From Streptomyces echinoruber (GTDB taxonomy: Bacteria; Actinomycetota; Actinomycetes; Streptomycetales; Streptomycetaceae): DNA of 64,000 nt. Position numbers and translations under genes: made by a program. Shown in pieces: positions 24,327-33,714 of the stretch (its first letter is position 1; each line of letters begins with the position of its first letter). Location of the stretch: positions 62,001 through 126,000 of the forward strand of contig NZ_BMWH01000023.1 in assembly GCF_014651135.1 (NCBI RefSeq). Direction: 5' to 3'. The notes under the pieces are model-generated. The model had not been told where the DNA came from. It searched no databases and saw only the letters and a program-made list of their open reading frames with translations.

Positions 24327-26354
24327 TCAGTGCCGCGTCGCCGTCGCCAACCGGTGCAGCCGCAGGGCCAGTTGGACCTCCAGGGCCCGGGACGGGCTCT
24401 GCCAGTCCTCGCCCAGCAGCCGGCCCACGCGTTCCAGCCTCTGGGCGACGGTGTTGACGTGGACGTGCAGGGCGTCCTTGGTGCGGGCGGGGCTCATGCC
24501 GCAGGCGAAGTACGCCTCGAGGGTGCGTATGAGGTCGGTGCCGCGCCGCCGGTCGTAGGCGACGACCTCTCCGATGGTGCGGTCGACGAAGCCGGCCACG
24601 TCGCGGTCGGCGGCCAGCAGCAGGCCGAGGAAGCCGAAGTCCTCGGCGGCGGCGCCGTCCCCGCCGCGGCCGAGCAGGCGCACGGCGTCGAGGCAGCGGC
24701 GGGCCTCGGCGTACGCGGTGGCGACCCGGTCGGGACGGGCGGCCAGATCGGCGACGGGGGCGGACGCGCCGACGGTGACCGGCTCGTGCACGGCGGTGCC
24801 GAGGTCGCGGGCGGTGCGCCGCGCCAGGTCGGAGGCGCTGCGTCCGGGTTCCAGGGGCAGCAGCAGGACGGTGCCGCCGTCCCGGGCCGCGGCCAGGCCG
24901 TGCCGGGTGGCGGCGAGGTGGGAGGCGGCGGACCACAGGCGGCGGCGGGCGGCGGCCTCCTGGTCGGCGTCGGCTCCGGCGGCCTCCAGGCGGGCGGCGA
25001 GCACGACGTGGGTGGCGTCGAGGTCGGCCTGCAGCCGCACCGCGCGGTCGCGCAGCAGCCGCGGGTCGCGGTCCCGGGCGTCGAGGAGGTCGTCGAGCAG
25101 CTCGCCGCGGACGCGCTGTTCCGCTTCGGCGGCGGAGCGGCGGGCGAGCAGCAGCAGCGAGGTGACCATCGCGGCGCGCTCCAGCGTGCGCTGGTCCACG
25201 GGGTCGAGGTCCGGGTGGCCGCGCAGCACCAGCGCGCCGAGCAGCTCGCCGCCCGCGGAGACGGCGGCGATCCAGTCGTCGCGGTGGCGCACCACGTGGC
25301 CCTGCGCGCGGGAGGCCTCCAGGGCGTCGCCGGGTGCGGCGCCGGTGTCGGTGAACTCGACCGTGCCGTCGAGGACTTCGGAGACGGCTTCGGCCACGTC
25401 GTGCACGCCGCCGCCGCGCAGGACGAGCCGGGTGAGCCGGTCGTGGACGTCGGAGGCGCGTTCGATGGCGGCGCTGCGGTCCCGGATGATCTCGTTGGCC
25501 CGCTCCAGGTCGGCGAGGGCCGAGCGGGTCTCGGTGAGCAGGTTGGCGGCGTCGATGGCGGCCGCGGCGAGCGCGGCGAAGGAGCCGAGCAGGGCGATCT
25601 GCTCCCGTTCGAAGACGCGGGCGCGCCGGTCGGCGGCGAACAGCACGCCGATGACGTGGTCGCCGAGCATCAGGGGGACGCCGAGGATGGCGACCAGACC
25701 CTCGTCGCGCACGCCCGCGTCGATGGTCTCGGTGTGCCGGAAGCGGGTGTCCCTGAAGTAGTCGTCGGTGACGTACGGCCGGGCCGTCTGCGCGACCAGT
25801 CCGCCGAGCCCCTCCCCCATGCCGAGGCGCAGCTGCTGGAAGCGGGCCGCGACGGAACCCTCGGTCACGCGCATGTAGGTGTCGCCGCGCACCGGGTCGT
25901 TGAGGCTGAGGTAGGCGACATCGGTGCCGAGCAGGGAGCGGGCGCGCTGCACGATCGCCCGCAGCACCGCGTCCAGGTCGCGCAGGCCCGCCAGGTCGTG
26001 GGCGGTCTCGAACAGGGCGGACAGCTCCGCCTCGCGCCGGCGGCGGCCCTCCAGCTCCGCCCGCACCCGCAGGGCGAGGCGCCGGGCGTGCTCCAGGGCG
26101 GCGATCCGCTCGGCGGGCCGGCCCTCGGCGCGGGCGCGCAGCACCGGCTGCTCGTACGCCTCCACCGAGGCGCCGCGGGCCAGCAGTTCCAGGAACGGCG
26201 CCTCCGCCGCCGCTTCGGTGCCGTCGGCAAACGGCGCGCCGCCGCCCGGCACCGGGCCGGTCGCGGCGGTGTGTTCGGCCGGCGCTCCGGCTCCGGTGGC
26301 GGAGCGCTCGGCGGCCTGTACGTGATCGCGGGACATGCTCACAGGATTCCCCAT
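24327..26354 (-). CDS. GAF-domain transcriptional regulator with PucR/CdaR-type C-terminal helix-turn-helix
   Basis: About 675 residues. A helical N-terminus is followed by a GAF domain (about 115-275, including LLGTDVAYLSLNDP and GVPLMLGDHVIGVLFAADR). A coiled-coil-like linker and a GGDEF-like middle region come next. The C-terminal helix-turn-helix (TKDALHVHVNTVAQRLERVG) is the PucR/CdaR type. These proteins activate catabolic operons in response to a metabolite bound by GAF. The ATG at 26354 has a GGAG box 5 nt upstream. The 3-hydroxybutyrate dehydrogenase gene lies directly upstream on the same strand and is the obvious candidate target. Confidence 0.88.
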   Translation of the reverse strand: MGNPVSMSRDHVQAAERSATGAGAPAEHTAATGPVPGGGAPFADGTEAAAEAPFLELLARGASVEAYEQPVLRARAEGRPAERIAALEHARRLALRVRAELEGRRRREAELSALFETAHDLAGLRDLDAVLRAIVQRARSLLGTDVAYLSLNDPVRGDTYMRVTEGSVAARFQQLRLGMGEGLGGLVAQTARPYVTDDYFRDTRFRHTETIDAGVRDEGLVAILGVPLMLGDHVIGVLFAADRRARVFEREQIALLGSFAALAAAAIDAANLLTETRSALADLERANEIIRDRSAAIERASDVHDRLTRLVLRGGGVHDVAEAVSEVLDGTVEFTDTGAAPGDALEASRAQGHVVRHRDDWIAAVSAGGELLGALVLRGHPDLDPVDQRTLERAAMVTSLLLLARRSAAEAEQRVRGELLDDLLDARDRDPRLLRDRAVRLQADLDATHVVLAARLEAAGADADQEAAARRRLWSAASHLAATRHGLAAARDGGTVLLLPLEPGRSASDLARRTARDLGTAVHEPVTVGASAPVADLAARPDRVATAYAEARRCLDAVRLLGRGGDGAAAEDFGFLGLLLAADRDVAGFVDRTIGEVVAYDRRRGTDLIRTLEAYFACGMSPARTKDALHVHVNTVAQRLERVGRLLGEDWQSPSRALEVQLALRLHRLATATRH

Positions 26355-26460
26355 CGTCACTCCGCCCGCTGCGCCCTGTGGACAAAGCCGCCGCTGGGGA
26401 CAAGACCGTCACCGCGACGGGGCCCCCGCTACGGCCCCGCCTCTCGCCACGGCCCCGCCC

Positions 26461-26528
26461 ACGACGACAGCCCCGTCCACGACGACAGCCCCGTCCACGA
26501 CGACAGCCCCGTCCACGGCGACGGCCCC
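26461..26528. repeat. 18-bp tandem repeat, 3.8 copies
   Basis: Three identical copies of ACGACGACAGCCCCGTCC lie at 26461-26514, followed by a partial, diverged copy to 26528. The array fills the gap between the dehydrogenase stop and the regulator start, so it is in the leader region of the regulator. Confidence 0.93.
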
Positions 26529-26573
26529 CGCCGCCCCGGGCGGCCTGCGGGCCGCCGTTCGCCGCGGCCGCGC

Positions 26574-27389
26574 TCAGTGCGCGGTCCAGCCGCCGTCCAG
26601 CACGAGCGAGGTGCCGGTGACGAAGGACGCCTGGGGGGTGCACAGGTAGGCGACGGCCTCGGCGACCTCCTCCGGTTCCAGGAGCCGCTTCATGGCGCTG
26701 TCCTGCAGCAGCACCTCCGACAGCACGCGTTCCTCCGGGATGCCGTGCGCCCGCGCCTGGTCGGCGATCTGCCGTTCGACCAGGGGGGTGCGCACGTAAC
26801 CGGGGTTCACGCAGTTCGAGGTGACGCCGTGGGCCGCGCCCTCGAGCGCGGCGGTCTTCGACAGCCCCTCCAGGCCGTGCTTGGCGGCCACGTACGCGGA
26901 CTTGTAGGGCGAGGCGCGCAGGCCGTGCACGGAGGAGATGTTGACGATGCGGCCCCAGCCCTGCCCGTACATGTGGGGCAGGGCGCCGCGGATCAGCCGG
27001 AACGGCGCCTCCAGCATCACGGTGAGCACCGTGTGGAAGACGTCGGGCGGGAACTCCTGGAGCGGCCGCACGAGCTGCAGTCCGGCGTTGTTGACGAGGA
27101 CGTCGGTGCCGGCCGCGGCCTGCTCCGCCGCGTCCAGGTCGGTGAGGTCGAGGACCTGCGGTTCGACGCCGCCCGCGGCCCCGCGGGCAGCGTCGGCGAG
27201 CTCCTCGAGGCCGGCCGCGTCCCGGTCGACGGCTCTGACCTTGGCCCCGGCGGCGGCCAGCCGCAGCGCGCAGGCGCGGCCGATGCCGCCGGCCGCGCCG
27301 GTGACGAGGGCGGTGCGGCCGGTCAGGTCCAAGGAGTCCAAGGAGTCCAAGGAGTCCAAGGATGCGGAGTGGGGAGTGGACGAGGTCAT
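26574..27389 (-). CDS. D-3-hydroxybutyrate dehydrogenase (SDR family)
   Basis: 271 residues. The NAD-binding motif TGAAGGIGRA, NNAGLQLVRP, the catalytic Ser in NISSVHGL, and YVAAKHG (Tyr-x3-Lys) are all present. The C-terminal pattern LVERQIADQARAHGIPEERV is characteristic of 3-hydroxybutyrate dehydrogenase, which oxidises 3-hydroxybutyrate to acetoacetate in ketone-body and PHB metabolism. The N-terminus carries an extra SLDSLDSLDSLD run coded by a 9-bp repeat. It is followed by the GAF/PucR regulator gene. Confidence 0.88.
   Translation of the reverse strand: MTSSTPHSASLDSLDSLDSLDLTGRTALVTGAAGGIGRACALRLAAAGAKVRAVDRDAAGLEELADAARGAAGGVEPQVLDLTDLDAAEQAAAGTDVLVNNAGLQLVRPLQEFPPDVFHTVLTVMLEAPFRLIRGALPHMYGQGWGRIVNISSVHGLRASPYKSAYVAAKHGLEGLSKTAALEGAAHGVTSNCVNPGYVRTPLVERQIADQARAHGIPEERVLSEVLLQDSAMKRLLEPEEVAEAVAYLCTPQASFVTGTSLVLDGGWTAH
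27331..27361 (-). repeat. 9-bp in-frame tandem repeat in the dehydrogenase N-terminus
   Basis: AAGGAGTCC occurs three times in tandem (27331-27357) and a fourth partial copy follows. On the coding strand it gives Ser-Leu-Asp repeats before the catalytic domain, so copy changes keep the frame. Confidence 0.92.
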
Positions 27390-27443
27390 ACGACGACCCT
27401 AGGGATCACCGGGGCCACACCCCATGGGGTCTGCCCACATACT

Positions 27444-27923
27444 TCAGAGAGGGCTTGTGGCGTCGAACCATGTGGGGTCGTCGGACTGGGCCCGCTTGAT
27501 CCGCATGAGGCAGCCCTCGTCCAGTTCCGGCAGCGCGTCCACCGCGAACCAGCCCACCTCGACCGACTCGTCGTCGTTCACCCGCGCCTCGCCGCCCACC
27601 GCCCGGCAGCGGAAGGTGATGTCCATGTACTGGCAGACGTCGCCGTTGGCGTAGGTGACCGGGGCCAGCGCCTGGACGAGGACCACCCGCTCGGCGGCGC
27701 AGCGCACCGCCGTCTCCTCCTGCACCTCCCGTACGGCGCACGCGGCGGGCTGCTCACCGGGTTCCGGGATGCCGCCGATCAACGACCACCTGAGGGTGTC
27801 GGCGCGGCGGGCCAGCAGCACCCGGTCCTCGTCGTCGAAGACGACGGCGGTGACACCGGGCAGCCACAGCAACTGGTGGCCGGCAGAGGCGCGGAGCGCG
27901 CGGATGAAGTCGGGAGTCGCCAT
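27444..27923 (-). CDS. Nudix hydrolase
   Basis: 159 residues with a complete Nudix box: GGIPEPGEQP near residue 65 followed by AVREVQEETAV (REVQEE core). The family cleaves nucleoside diphosphates linked to another group. The start MATPDFIRAL (ATG 27923) was chosen over the Arg/Pro-rich upstream extension. The exact substrate is unknown. The gene ends 55 bp from the dehydrogenase start. Confidence 0.88.
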   Translation of the reverse strand: MATPDFIRALRASAGHQLLWLPGVTAVVFDDEDRVLLARRADTLRWSLIGGIPEPGEQPAACAVREVQEETAVRCAAERVVLVQALAPVTYANGDVCQYMDITFRCRAVGGEARVNDDESVEVGWFAVDALPELDEGCLMRIKRAQSDDPTWFDATSPL

Positions 27924-28028
27924 GCCGACGACCCTAGCGGGCGGTCGGCGCGGGCCCGGCGGACAGCACCGCGTGGGCGCCGGGTGGGCGCCGGGCGCGC
28001 GGCTCATGCCACCGGCGCGCACGTGCGG

Positions 28029-29639
28029 CTACGCGTCGCCGGCGCGGCGCCGCCGCACTCCGCCGAGCACGGCCAGGCCCAGACCGCCCGCGGCGAGCAG
28101 CACCAGGAGCGTCTCGGGCAGGACGCCGAGCTCGGTGGCGGGCGTCGTCGAGGAGCGCAGCGGCACCTTCTGGACCAGATGGCCGGCGACGAACATGCCG
28201 GTCCTCCGGGCGACCCGCCCGTCCGGCATGATGATCGCGCTGACGCCGCTGGTCACCGGCACCGTGACGGTCCGGCTGTGCTCGACCGCACGGATGCGGG
28301 ACATGGCGAGCTGCTGGTAGGTCATCTCGCTGCGGTCGAAGGTCGCGTTGTTGCTCGGCACGGAGATCAGCCGCGCGCCGTGGGTGACGGTGTCCCGCAC
28401 GGCCCAGTCGAACGCGGCCTCGTAGCAGGTGGCCAGGCCCACCTCGGTGCCGCTCACGGTGAACACGCCGGGCGTGCCGCCGCGGCTGAAGTCCTGGCGG
28501 ACCATGGCGGTCCAGTCCGGGTTGATCGCGCCGAGCAGCGAGCGCAGCGGCAGGTACTCGCCGAAGGGCTGGATCTGCCGCTTGTCGTAGGTCTGCTCGG
28601 GGCCCTTCACCGGGTCCCACAGGATCTGCTCGTTGTACAGCCGTCCGTCGCGTTCGACGACGGCGCCCACCGAGACCGGCACGCCGATCGCCTTGGCGGC
28701 GTTGTCGACGACGACGCGCGCGTCCGAGTTGGCGAAGGGGTCGATGTCGGAGGAGTTCTCGGGCCACAGTACGAAGTCGGGCCGGGGCGTCTTGCCGGCC
28801 TTCACCTCGGCGGCCAGCCGCTCGGTCTCGCGCGCGTGGTAATCGAGGACGGCGCGCCGCTGGGCGTTGAAGTCCAGGCCCGCGCGCGGCACGTTGCCCT
28901 GGATGACGGCGACCGTCGCGGTGCCGTCCTCGGCCCGGTCACTGATCAGGGTGCGGGCGGCCGACGCCCCGGCGAGGGGGACGGCGACGCTCAGCAGCGC
29001 GGTGACGGCGGCCGGGCGGCGCAGGGCGCGCACGCCCGGCCGCCGGGCCACGAGCCGCAGGACGTCGCAGAGGCCGAAGCCGCACAGGACGACGGCGAAG
29101 CCGAGCACCGGGGTGCCGCCCACCGCGGCGAGCGGCAGGAAGACGCCGTCCGCCTGCCCGAAGGCGATCTTGCCCCAGGGGAAGCCGCCGAAGGGCACGC
29201 GCGCGCGTGCGGCCTCGCCGGCGGTCCACACCGCCGCCGCCCACACCGGCCATCCCGGCAGCCGGGACACGGCGGCGACGCCGGCGCCGACGAGGGCGAC
29301 GAAGACCGCCTCGACGGCGACCAGGGCCAGCCACGGCCCGGCGCCGACCTCGACGCCGGTCCACACCAGCAGCGGCAGCAGGAAGCCCAGTCCGAAGAGG
29401 TAGCCGAGGCCGAGGCCCGCCTTCCAGCTCCGGCCGTACAGCACCCGGCCGAGGCCGGCGAAGGCGGGCAGGGCCAGCCACCACAGGGTGCGCGGCGGGA
29501 AGCTGACGTAGAGCAGCACTCCGCAGAGCGCCGCGGCGGCGGCCGGAACGAGGCGGCGGAGCCTGGCAGCCCAGGACGTGGGCGCCGGCTGCGGCCGGAG
29601 TCGGTCCTGCTCGCCGACGGTTGGTGCGGTGACGGTCAC
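28029..29639 (-). CDS. lnt: Apolipoprotein N-acyltransferase
   Basis: 536 residues. Six to seven N-terminal membrane helices precede a nitrilase-like periplasmic domain with the full catalytic triad: Glu294 (FVLWPENSSD), Lys353 (YDKRQIQPFGEY) and Cys405 (GLATCYEAAF). The enzyme adds the third acyl chain to diacylglyceryl lipoproteins at the outer face of the membrane. A C-terminal helix is present. The start is GTG 29639 (MTVTAPTVGE), with a poor ribosome site. Streptomyces can carry more than one Lnt homologue, so redundancy is possible. Confidence 0.92.
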   Translation of the reverse strand: MTVTAPTVGEQDRLRPQPAPTSWAARLRRLVPAAAAALCGVLLYVSFPPRTLWWLALPAFAGLGRVLYGRSWKAGLGLGYLFGLGFLLPLLVWTGVEVGAGPWLALVAVEAVFVALVGAGVAAVSRLPGWPVWAAAVWTAGEAARARVPFGGFPWGKIAFGQADGVFLPLAAVGGTPVLGFAVVLCGFGLCDVLRLVARRPGVRALRRPAAVTALLSVAVPLAGASAARTLISDRAEDGTATVAVIQGNVPRAGLDFNAQRRAVLDYHARETERLAAEVKAGKTPRPDFVLWPENSSDIDPFANSDARVVVDNAAKAIGVPVSVGAVVERDGRLYNEQILWDPVKGPEQTYDKRQIQPFGEYLPLRSLLGAINPDWTAMVRQDFSRGGTPGVFTVSGTEVGLATCYEAAFDWAVRDTVTHGARLISVPSNNATFDRSEMTYQQLAMSRIRAVEHSRTVTVPVTSGVSAIIMPDGRVARRTGMFVAGHLVQKVPLRSSTTPATELGVLPETLLVLLAAGGLGLAVLGGVRRRRAGDA

Positions 29640-29673
29640 CCGGGGAGTGTACGGCGGGTGATGTCGTGGCCGA

Positions 29674-29801
29674 CAACCTCGGCAGCTCCGGCAACCCCGG
29701 CGGCTCGGGCAACTTCGGCGGCGTCGGCGGCTCCGGCGACATCGATCCCGCGGCCCACGCGCCCAGGCTCCCGAGCACCCGAGTACCCGAGCGCCCGCAG
29801 T
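29674..29801. repeat. 9-bp and 8-bp tandem repeats upstream of lnt
   Basis: Seven 9-bp units of the form C(A/G)(A/G)C(T/N)(C/N)CGG lie at 29674-29736. A second run of 8-bp units (CCCGAGCA, CCCGAGTA, CCCGAGCG and a diverged copy) covers 29770-29801. The region lies between the divergent lnt and O-antigen-ligase-like genes, so it may affect their promoters. Confidence 0.8.
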
Positions 29802-29933
29802 CGCCGCCCGTCCCGTGCCCAAAGCGGTCGCCGACCGCTACGGTGGGCCGGGGCCCCGCGCCGGCGGGCGGGGCGGGGTCGCGGGTGACCGGTTGTGTGG
29901 GGGCGAGGCATGCGGTCCACGGGGGGGGCGTCC

Positions 29934-30999
29934 ATGGCGGACGCGGAGACGGACAGGACGGCCGAGACTGACAGGGCTGCCGGGACGGCCGAGACGGACG
30001 ACGGCAGACGAACCGTTTCCGACGTGGTGGGGGTGGGCCTGCTGGGGGCCTGCGCCGCCTGGTCGGTGATCACCGGCTCGATGCGGGACGGCCGCCCGGA
30101 GGGAGTGCTGCTGGCGGTGCCGGCCGTGGCCGCGGGGTACGCCGCGGGCCGCATCGGCGGGGCGCTGCTCCCGGTCGCCGTCCCGGGCGCCGGGGCACTG
30201 GCCGGTACCGGGCTGGCCGTGACCGTGCCGCGGCTGGCACCGGACTCGGACCTGGTGACCCCCGCCGGGCACGCCGGCGCCACGGCCGCCCTGCTGGCCC
30301 TCGCCTCGGGTGCCGCCTGCTGCGCCGCGTGGGCGGCCGCCGCGCCGGCCGCGCGGTTCGCCCTGCGCGCGCTGGCCGCCGCCGTCGCGGTGACCGCGGC
30401 CGCCCTCGGCTCGGTCGCCGGATGTCTCGCCTGTGCCGCCGTGCTGCTGTGTTCCCTGGCCGCCGGCCGCGGCCGCGGCGCTGGTGGCCGGGACGGTCTG
30501 GGCGCTGGCCACGCAGGTGCTGCCCGCCGGTCCGGCCGTGGCCCTGGAGGGGCGGCTCACGCGGCACCGGGTGCGGCTGTGGCGCGAGGCGCTGGCTCTG
30601 GCCCGGGACAACGCGGCGCTGGGCGTCGGCCCGGGCCGCTTCGGCGACCTCGGTACGACCGCCGCGCAGTCCCTCGTTCCGGACGGCAGGCCGCACTCGG
30701 CGCCGCTGCAGCAGGCGGCCGAGCAGGGGCTGCCGGGCCTGGCGCTGCCGGCCGCGGTGTTCTGCTGGGTGCTGTACGCCCTGTGGCGCTCGCCGCGGCC
30801 GACCCCGGTGGTGCTCACCGCGGGCGCGGCCCTGACGGTCCTGGCGGCGTGCGCCGCCGTCGGCAACGCGCTGAGCTTCACCGCGGTGTCGGTGGGCGCG
30901 GGACTGCTCGCCGGTGTCGCCACCGCCCGCCCGCTCGGCGAGGGCGGCACGGGGGCCGCGGCGCAATCGCGGCGGCGGCGCGGCAGTCTCACGCCGTGA
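29934..30999 (+). pseudogene. O-antigen-ligase/polymerase-like (Wzy_C) membrane protein with a frameshift
   Basis: From ATG 29934 the first frame encodes a polar start and four or five membrane helices to ACAAVLLCSLAAG. The rest of the protein, AAAALVAGTVWALATQVLP through WREALALARDNAALGVGPGR and HSAPLQQAAEQGLPGL to two last helices, is in the next frame. The shift lies within the GC-only run at about 30460-30480. ALGVGPGRFGDL and HSAPLQQAAEQGLPG are the expected Wzy_C motif, so the two halves belong together. An assembly or sequencing error in this run is possible; otherwise the gene is broken. Confidence 0.75.
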
Positions 31000-31037
31000 G
31001 CCCACACGCGGGCGGAGCCGTGCGGCGCGCGGTGCGC

Positions 31038-31583
31038 TCAGCGTGCGGTGCCGGAGGTGCGGGAGCGCAGCCGGTCGCGGATGACGCGCACGGCGGCCTC
31101 GGCGTCGTCGACGGTCACGGTGAAGACGTGGCCGTCCCACAGGCGCAGCACCACGCCCTCGCCGCGGCGCACGACGACGGCGGTGCCCTTCTCGGGCCGC
31201 CAGCGGTAGCCCCAGCCGCCCCAGTGGCAGGGGGTGACGTGGGGGGCGAACTCGGCGCCCGCCACCTGGGAGAGGGGGATGCGGCGGCGCGGCACGCCGA
31301 TGTGGCCGCAGCGCACCTCCAGGTGATCCCGGTCGACCCGCAGGGCGACGCGCACGAAGGCGAGGGTGCCGAAGAGGACCAGCAGCCCGGCGGCGATGCA
31401 GCCGACGACGGACATGACCAGCGGGACCAGGCCGGACGTCCACGGCGCTTCGACGGCGAGCTGGATGCCGAGCGCCATGCAGGCGGCGCCGATGAGCGCC
31501 AGCAGCCACTGGAGCCGGTTGGTGGCGTGTCCGGTCCAGACGTCGGGGTGCGGGCCGTGCCGTCCGTGCGCGGGATCCCTCAT
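31038..31583 (-). CDS. Two-helix membrane protein with a bacterial PH-like domain
   Basis: 181 residues. Two hydrophobic helices, the second around LVPLVMSVVGCIAAGLLVLF, are followed by a beta-rich domain with the segment WGWGYRWRPEKGTAVVVRRGEG-like spacing seen in actinobacterial PH-like membrane proteins. Such proteins are widespread in Streptomyces and lack known function. The end of the O-antigen-ligase-like gene lies 38 bp away in convergent orientation. Confidence 0.7.
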   Translation of the reverse strand: MRDPAHGRHGPHPDVWTGHATNRLQWLLALIGAACMALGIQLAVEAPWTSGLVPLVMSVVGCIAAGLLVLFGTLAFVRVALRVDRDHLEVRCGHIGVPRRRIPLSQVAGAEFAPHVTPCHWGGWGYRWRPEKGTAVVVRRGEGVVLRLWDGHVFTVTVDDAEAAVRVIRDRLRSRTSGTAR

Positions 31584-31664
31584 GGCTACGAGGTTACTCA
31601 GGTTCCGCCGCGCGAAGCGGGCGCGCGGGGTGACCGGCCGGCGGAGCGCGGCGGGGGTGGGCGG

Positions 31665-32450
31665 TCAGTGGGCGGGGCTGGTCAGCGGCAGGTGCCGGCC
31701 CTCCGGGTAGGCCAGGGCGGCCTGCGGCAGCGGGCCCTCGCGCCCGCTGAGCAGCACGGTCAGGCGGCCCTCGGCCGAGGCGTCGGGGGCGGGCCGGGCA
31801 CCGATGCGGCGCAGCGCCTGGGCGGCCACCGCGCCGGCGGAGCCGTGCAGCACGAGCGGTCCCCGGCCGGGCCGGTGCAGGGCGGCGCGGATGCGCTCGG
31901 CGACCAGTTCGTAGTGGGTGCAGCCGAGGACGACGGTGGTGACGTCCTCGGGGGTGAGGGCGGCGGCCGCGGCGACGGCGGCGTCGATCGCCGCCTGGTC
32001 GGCGCGCTCCACCGCCTCGGCCAGGCCCGGGCAGGGCACCTCGGTGACCCGCACGCCGGCGGCGAAGTCGCGGATCAGGCCCCGCTGGTAGGGGCTGCCG
32101 GTGGTGGCGGGGGTGGCCCAGATCGCCAGCGGTCCGCCGCCGGCCGCGGCCGGTTTGATCGCGGGCACCGTGCCGATGACCGGCAGGTCCGGCTCCAGGC
32201 GGGCGCGCAGCGCGGTCAGGGCGTGCACGCTGGCGGTGTTGCAGCCCACGATCAGGGCGTCGGGCCGGTGGGCCGCGGCGGCCTCGGCGACGGCCAGGGC
32301 GCGCTGGGTGACGTCCTCGGGTGTGCGCGGCCCCCAGGGCATGCCGTCGGGGTCCAGGGAGAGCACCAGATCTGCGTCGGGGCGCAGGCGCCGCACCGCG
32401 GCGGTGGCCGCCAGCAGCCCGATTCCGGAGTCCATGAGCGCGATCTTCAC
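31665..32450 (-). CDS. Glutamate-racemase-like protein (Asp/Glu racemase family)
   Basis: 261 residues. Both catalytic cysteines of the racemase family are present: Cys70 in VGCNTASV and Cys177 in VLGCTHYE. The N-terminus MKIALMDSGIGLLAAT matches the DSGxGGL motif with one change. The enzyme class interconverts L- and D-glutamate for peptidoglycan. This copy differs from housekeeping MurI in its DSGIGLL start and low context, so it may be a second or divergent racemase. The start is GTG 32450. Confidence 0.82.
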   Translation of the reverse strand: MKIALMDSGIGLLAATAAVRRLRPDADLVLSLDPDGMPWGPRTPEDVTQRALAVAEAAAAHRPDALIVGCNTASVHALTALRARLEPDLPVIGTVPAIKPAAAGGGPLAIWATPATTGSPYQRGLIRDFAAGVRVTEVPCPGLAEAVERADQAAIDAAVAAAAALTPEDVTTVVLGCTHYELVAERIRAALHRPGRGPLVLHGSAGAVAAQALRRIGARPAPDASAEGRLTVLLSGREGPLPQAALAYPEGRHLPLTSPAH

Positions 32451-32507
32451 CCGGCCACGATAGACGATGGGCCGTGTCGGACCGGCCCGGTGGGGCAGAC
32501 TGCGCGC

Positions 32508-33692
32508 GTGAGCGCGATCGTGTGGACCGTGATACCCGCCGTGTCACTCGCCGCCTGGCTGTGGCTGCTGCTCGGTCAGGGTTTCTTCTGGCGCACCGAC
32601 GTCAGGCTGCCGCCGCGCCGGGATCCGGACGAGTGGCCGCCGGTGTGCGTCGTGGTGCCCGCGCGGGACGAGGCCGCCGTGCTGCCGTCGAGCCTGCCGT
32701 CGCTGCTGGCGCAGGACTACCCGGGGCGGGCGGAGGTGTTCCTCGTCGACGACCACAGCGGTGACGGCACCGGTGAGCTGGCCCGCGCGCTGGCGCGGCG
32801 GCACGGCGGGCTGCCGCTGACGGTGACGACGCCGCCCGGTGAGCCGCCCGCGGGCTGGACGGGGAAGCTGTGGGCCGTGCGGCACGGCATCGCCCTGGCC
32901 CGCGCGCGTGCCCCCGAGTACCTGCTGCTGACGGACGCCGACATCGCGCACGCGCCGGACAGCCTGCGCACGCTGGTGGCGGCGGCCCGCGGCGGGGGCT
33001 GGGACGCGGTGTCGCAGATGGCGCGGCTGCGGGTGGCGAGCCTGTGGGAGCGGCTGGTCGTGCCGGCCTTCGTGTACTTCTTCGCGCAGCTGTACCCCTT
33101 CCGGTGGGTCGGCCGGCCCGGGACGCGTACGGCGGCCGCGGCGGGCGGCTGCGTGCTGCTGCGCGCCGACGCCGCCGAGCGGGCACGCGTCCCGGACGCC
33201 ATCCGGCACGCCGTCATCGACGACGTGGCGCTCGCCCGCGCCGTCAAGTGCGCCGGGGGCCGCGTCTGGCTGGGCCTGGCGGACCGGGTGGACAGCGTGC
33301 GGCCCTACCCGCGGCTGTCCGACCTGTGGCGCATGGTCTCGCGCAGCGCCTACGCCCAGCTGCGCCACAACCCGCTGCTGCTGCTCGGCACGGTCGCCGG
33401 GCTCGCCCTGGTCTACCTGGTGCCGCCGGCCGCCCTGATCGCGGGCCTGGCCGCAGGGCGTACGACCGCCGCGGCGCTCGGCGCGCTCGCCTGGCTGGTG
33501 ATGACGGCGACGTACGTCCCGATGCTGCGTTACTACCGCCAGCCGCTGTGGCTCGCTCCCCTGCTGCCGTGCACCGCGCTGCTGTACCTGCTGATGACGG
33601 TGGACTCGGCGGTGCGGCACCACCGGGGCCGCGGCGCCGCGTGGAAGGGCCGCACCTACGCCCGCCCGGACACGGTGCCCGACGAGGGGTGA
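32508..33692 (+). CDS. Family 2 glycosyltransferase, HpnB (hopene-associated) type
   Basis: 394 residues. One N-terminal helix precedes a GT-A domain: CVVVPARDEAAVLPSSL, the loop GWTGKLWAV, DxD in LLTDADIAH (143-145), RTAAAAGGCVLLR and IDDVALARAVK. Two to three C-terminal helices follow. This motif set is the one annotated as hopene-associated HpnB. No squalene-hopene cyclase gene lies in the window, so the hopanoid link is by family only. The start is GTG 32508. Confidence 0.85.
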   Translation: MSAIVWTVIPAVSLAAWLWLLLGQGFFWRTDVRLPPRRDPDEWPPVCVVVPARDEAAVLPSSLPSLLAQDYPGRAEVFLVDDHSGDGTGELARALARRHGGLPLTVTTPPGEPPAGWTGKLWAVRHGIALARARAPEYLLLTDADIAHAPDSLRTLVAAARGGGWDAVSQMARLRVASLWERLVVPAFVYFFAQLYPFRWVGRPGTRTAAAAGGCVLLRADAAERARVPDAIRHAVIDDVALARAVKCAGGRVWLGLADRVDSVRPYPRLSDLWRMVSRSAYAQLRHNPLLLLGTVAGLALVYLVPPAALIAGLAAGRTTAAALGALAWLVMTATYVPMLRYYRQPLWLAPLLPCTALLYLLMTVDSAVRHHRGRGAAWKGRTYARPDTVPDEG

Positions 33693-33714
33693 GGCGGGCG
33701 GGGCCGCGCCGGAC

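Noticed and set aside
24153..29888. A 1911-codon plus-strand open frame
   Set aside because: It runs antisense to five well-supported minus-strand genes and its product is Gly/Arg/Ala-rich without any family motif; a GC-rich shadow frame.
29666..29971. Gly/Ser-rich open frame starting MADNLGSSG
   Set aside because: It is the translation of a 9-bp tandem repeat and overlaps the start of the O-antigen-ligase-like gene; kept only as a repeat.
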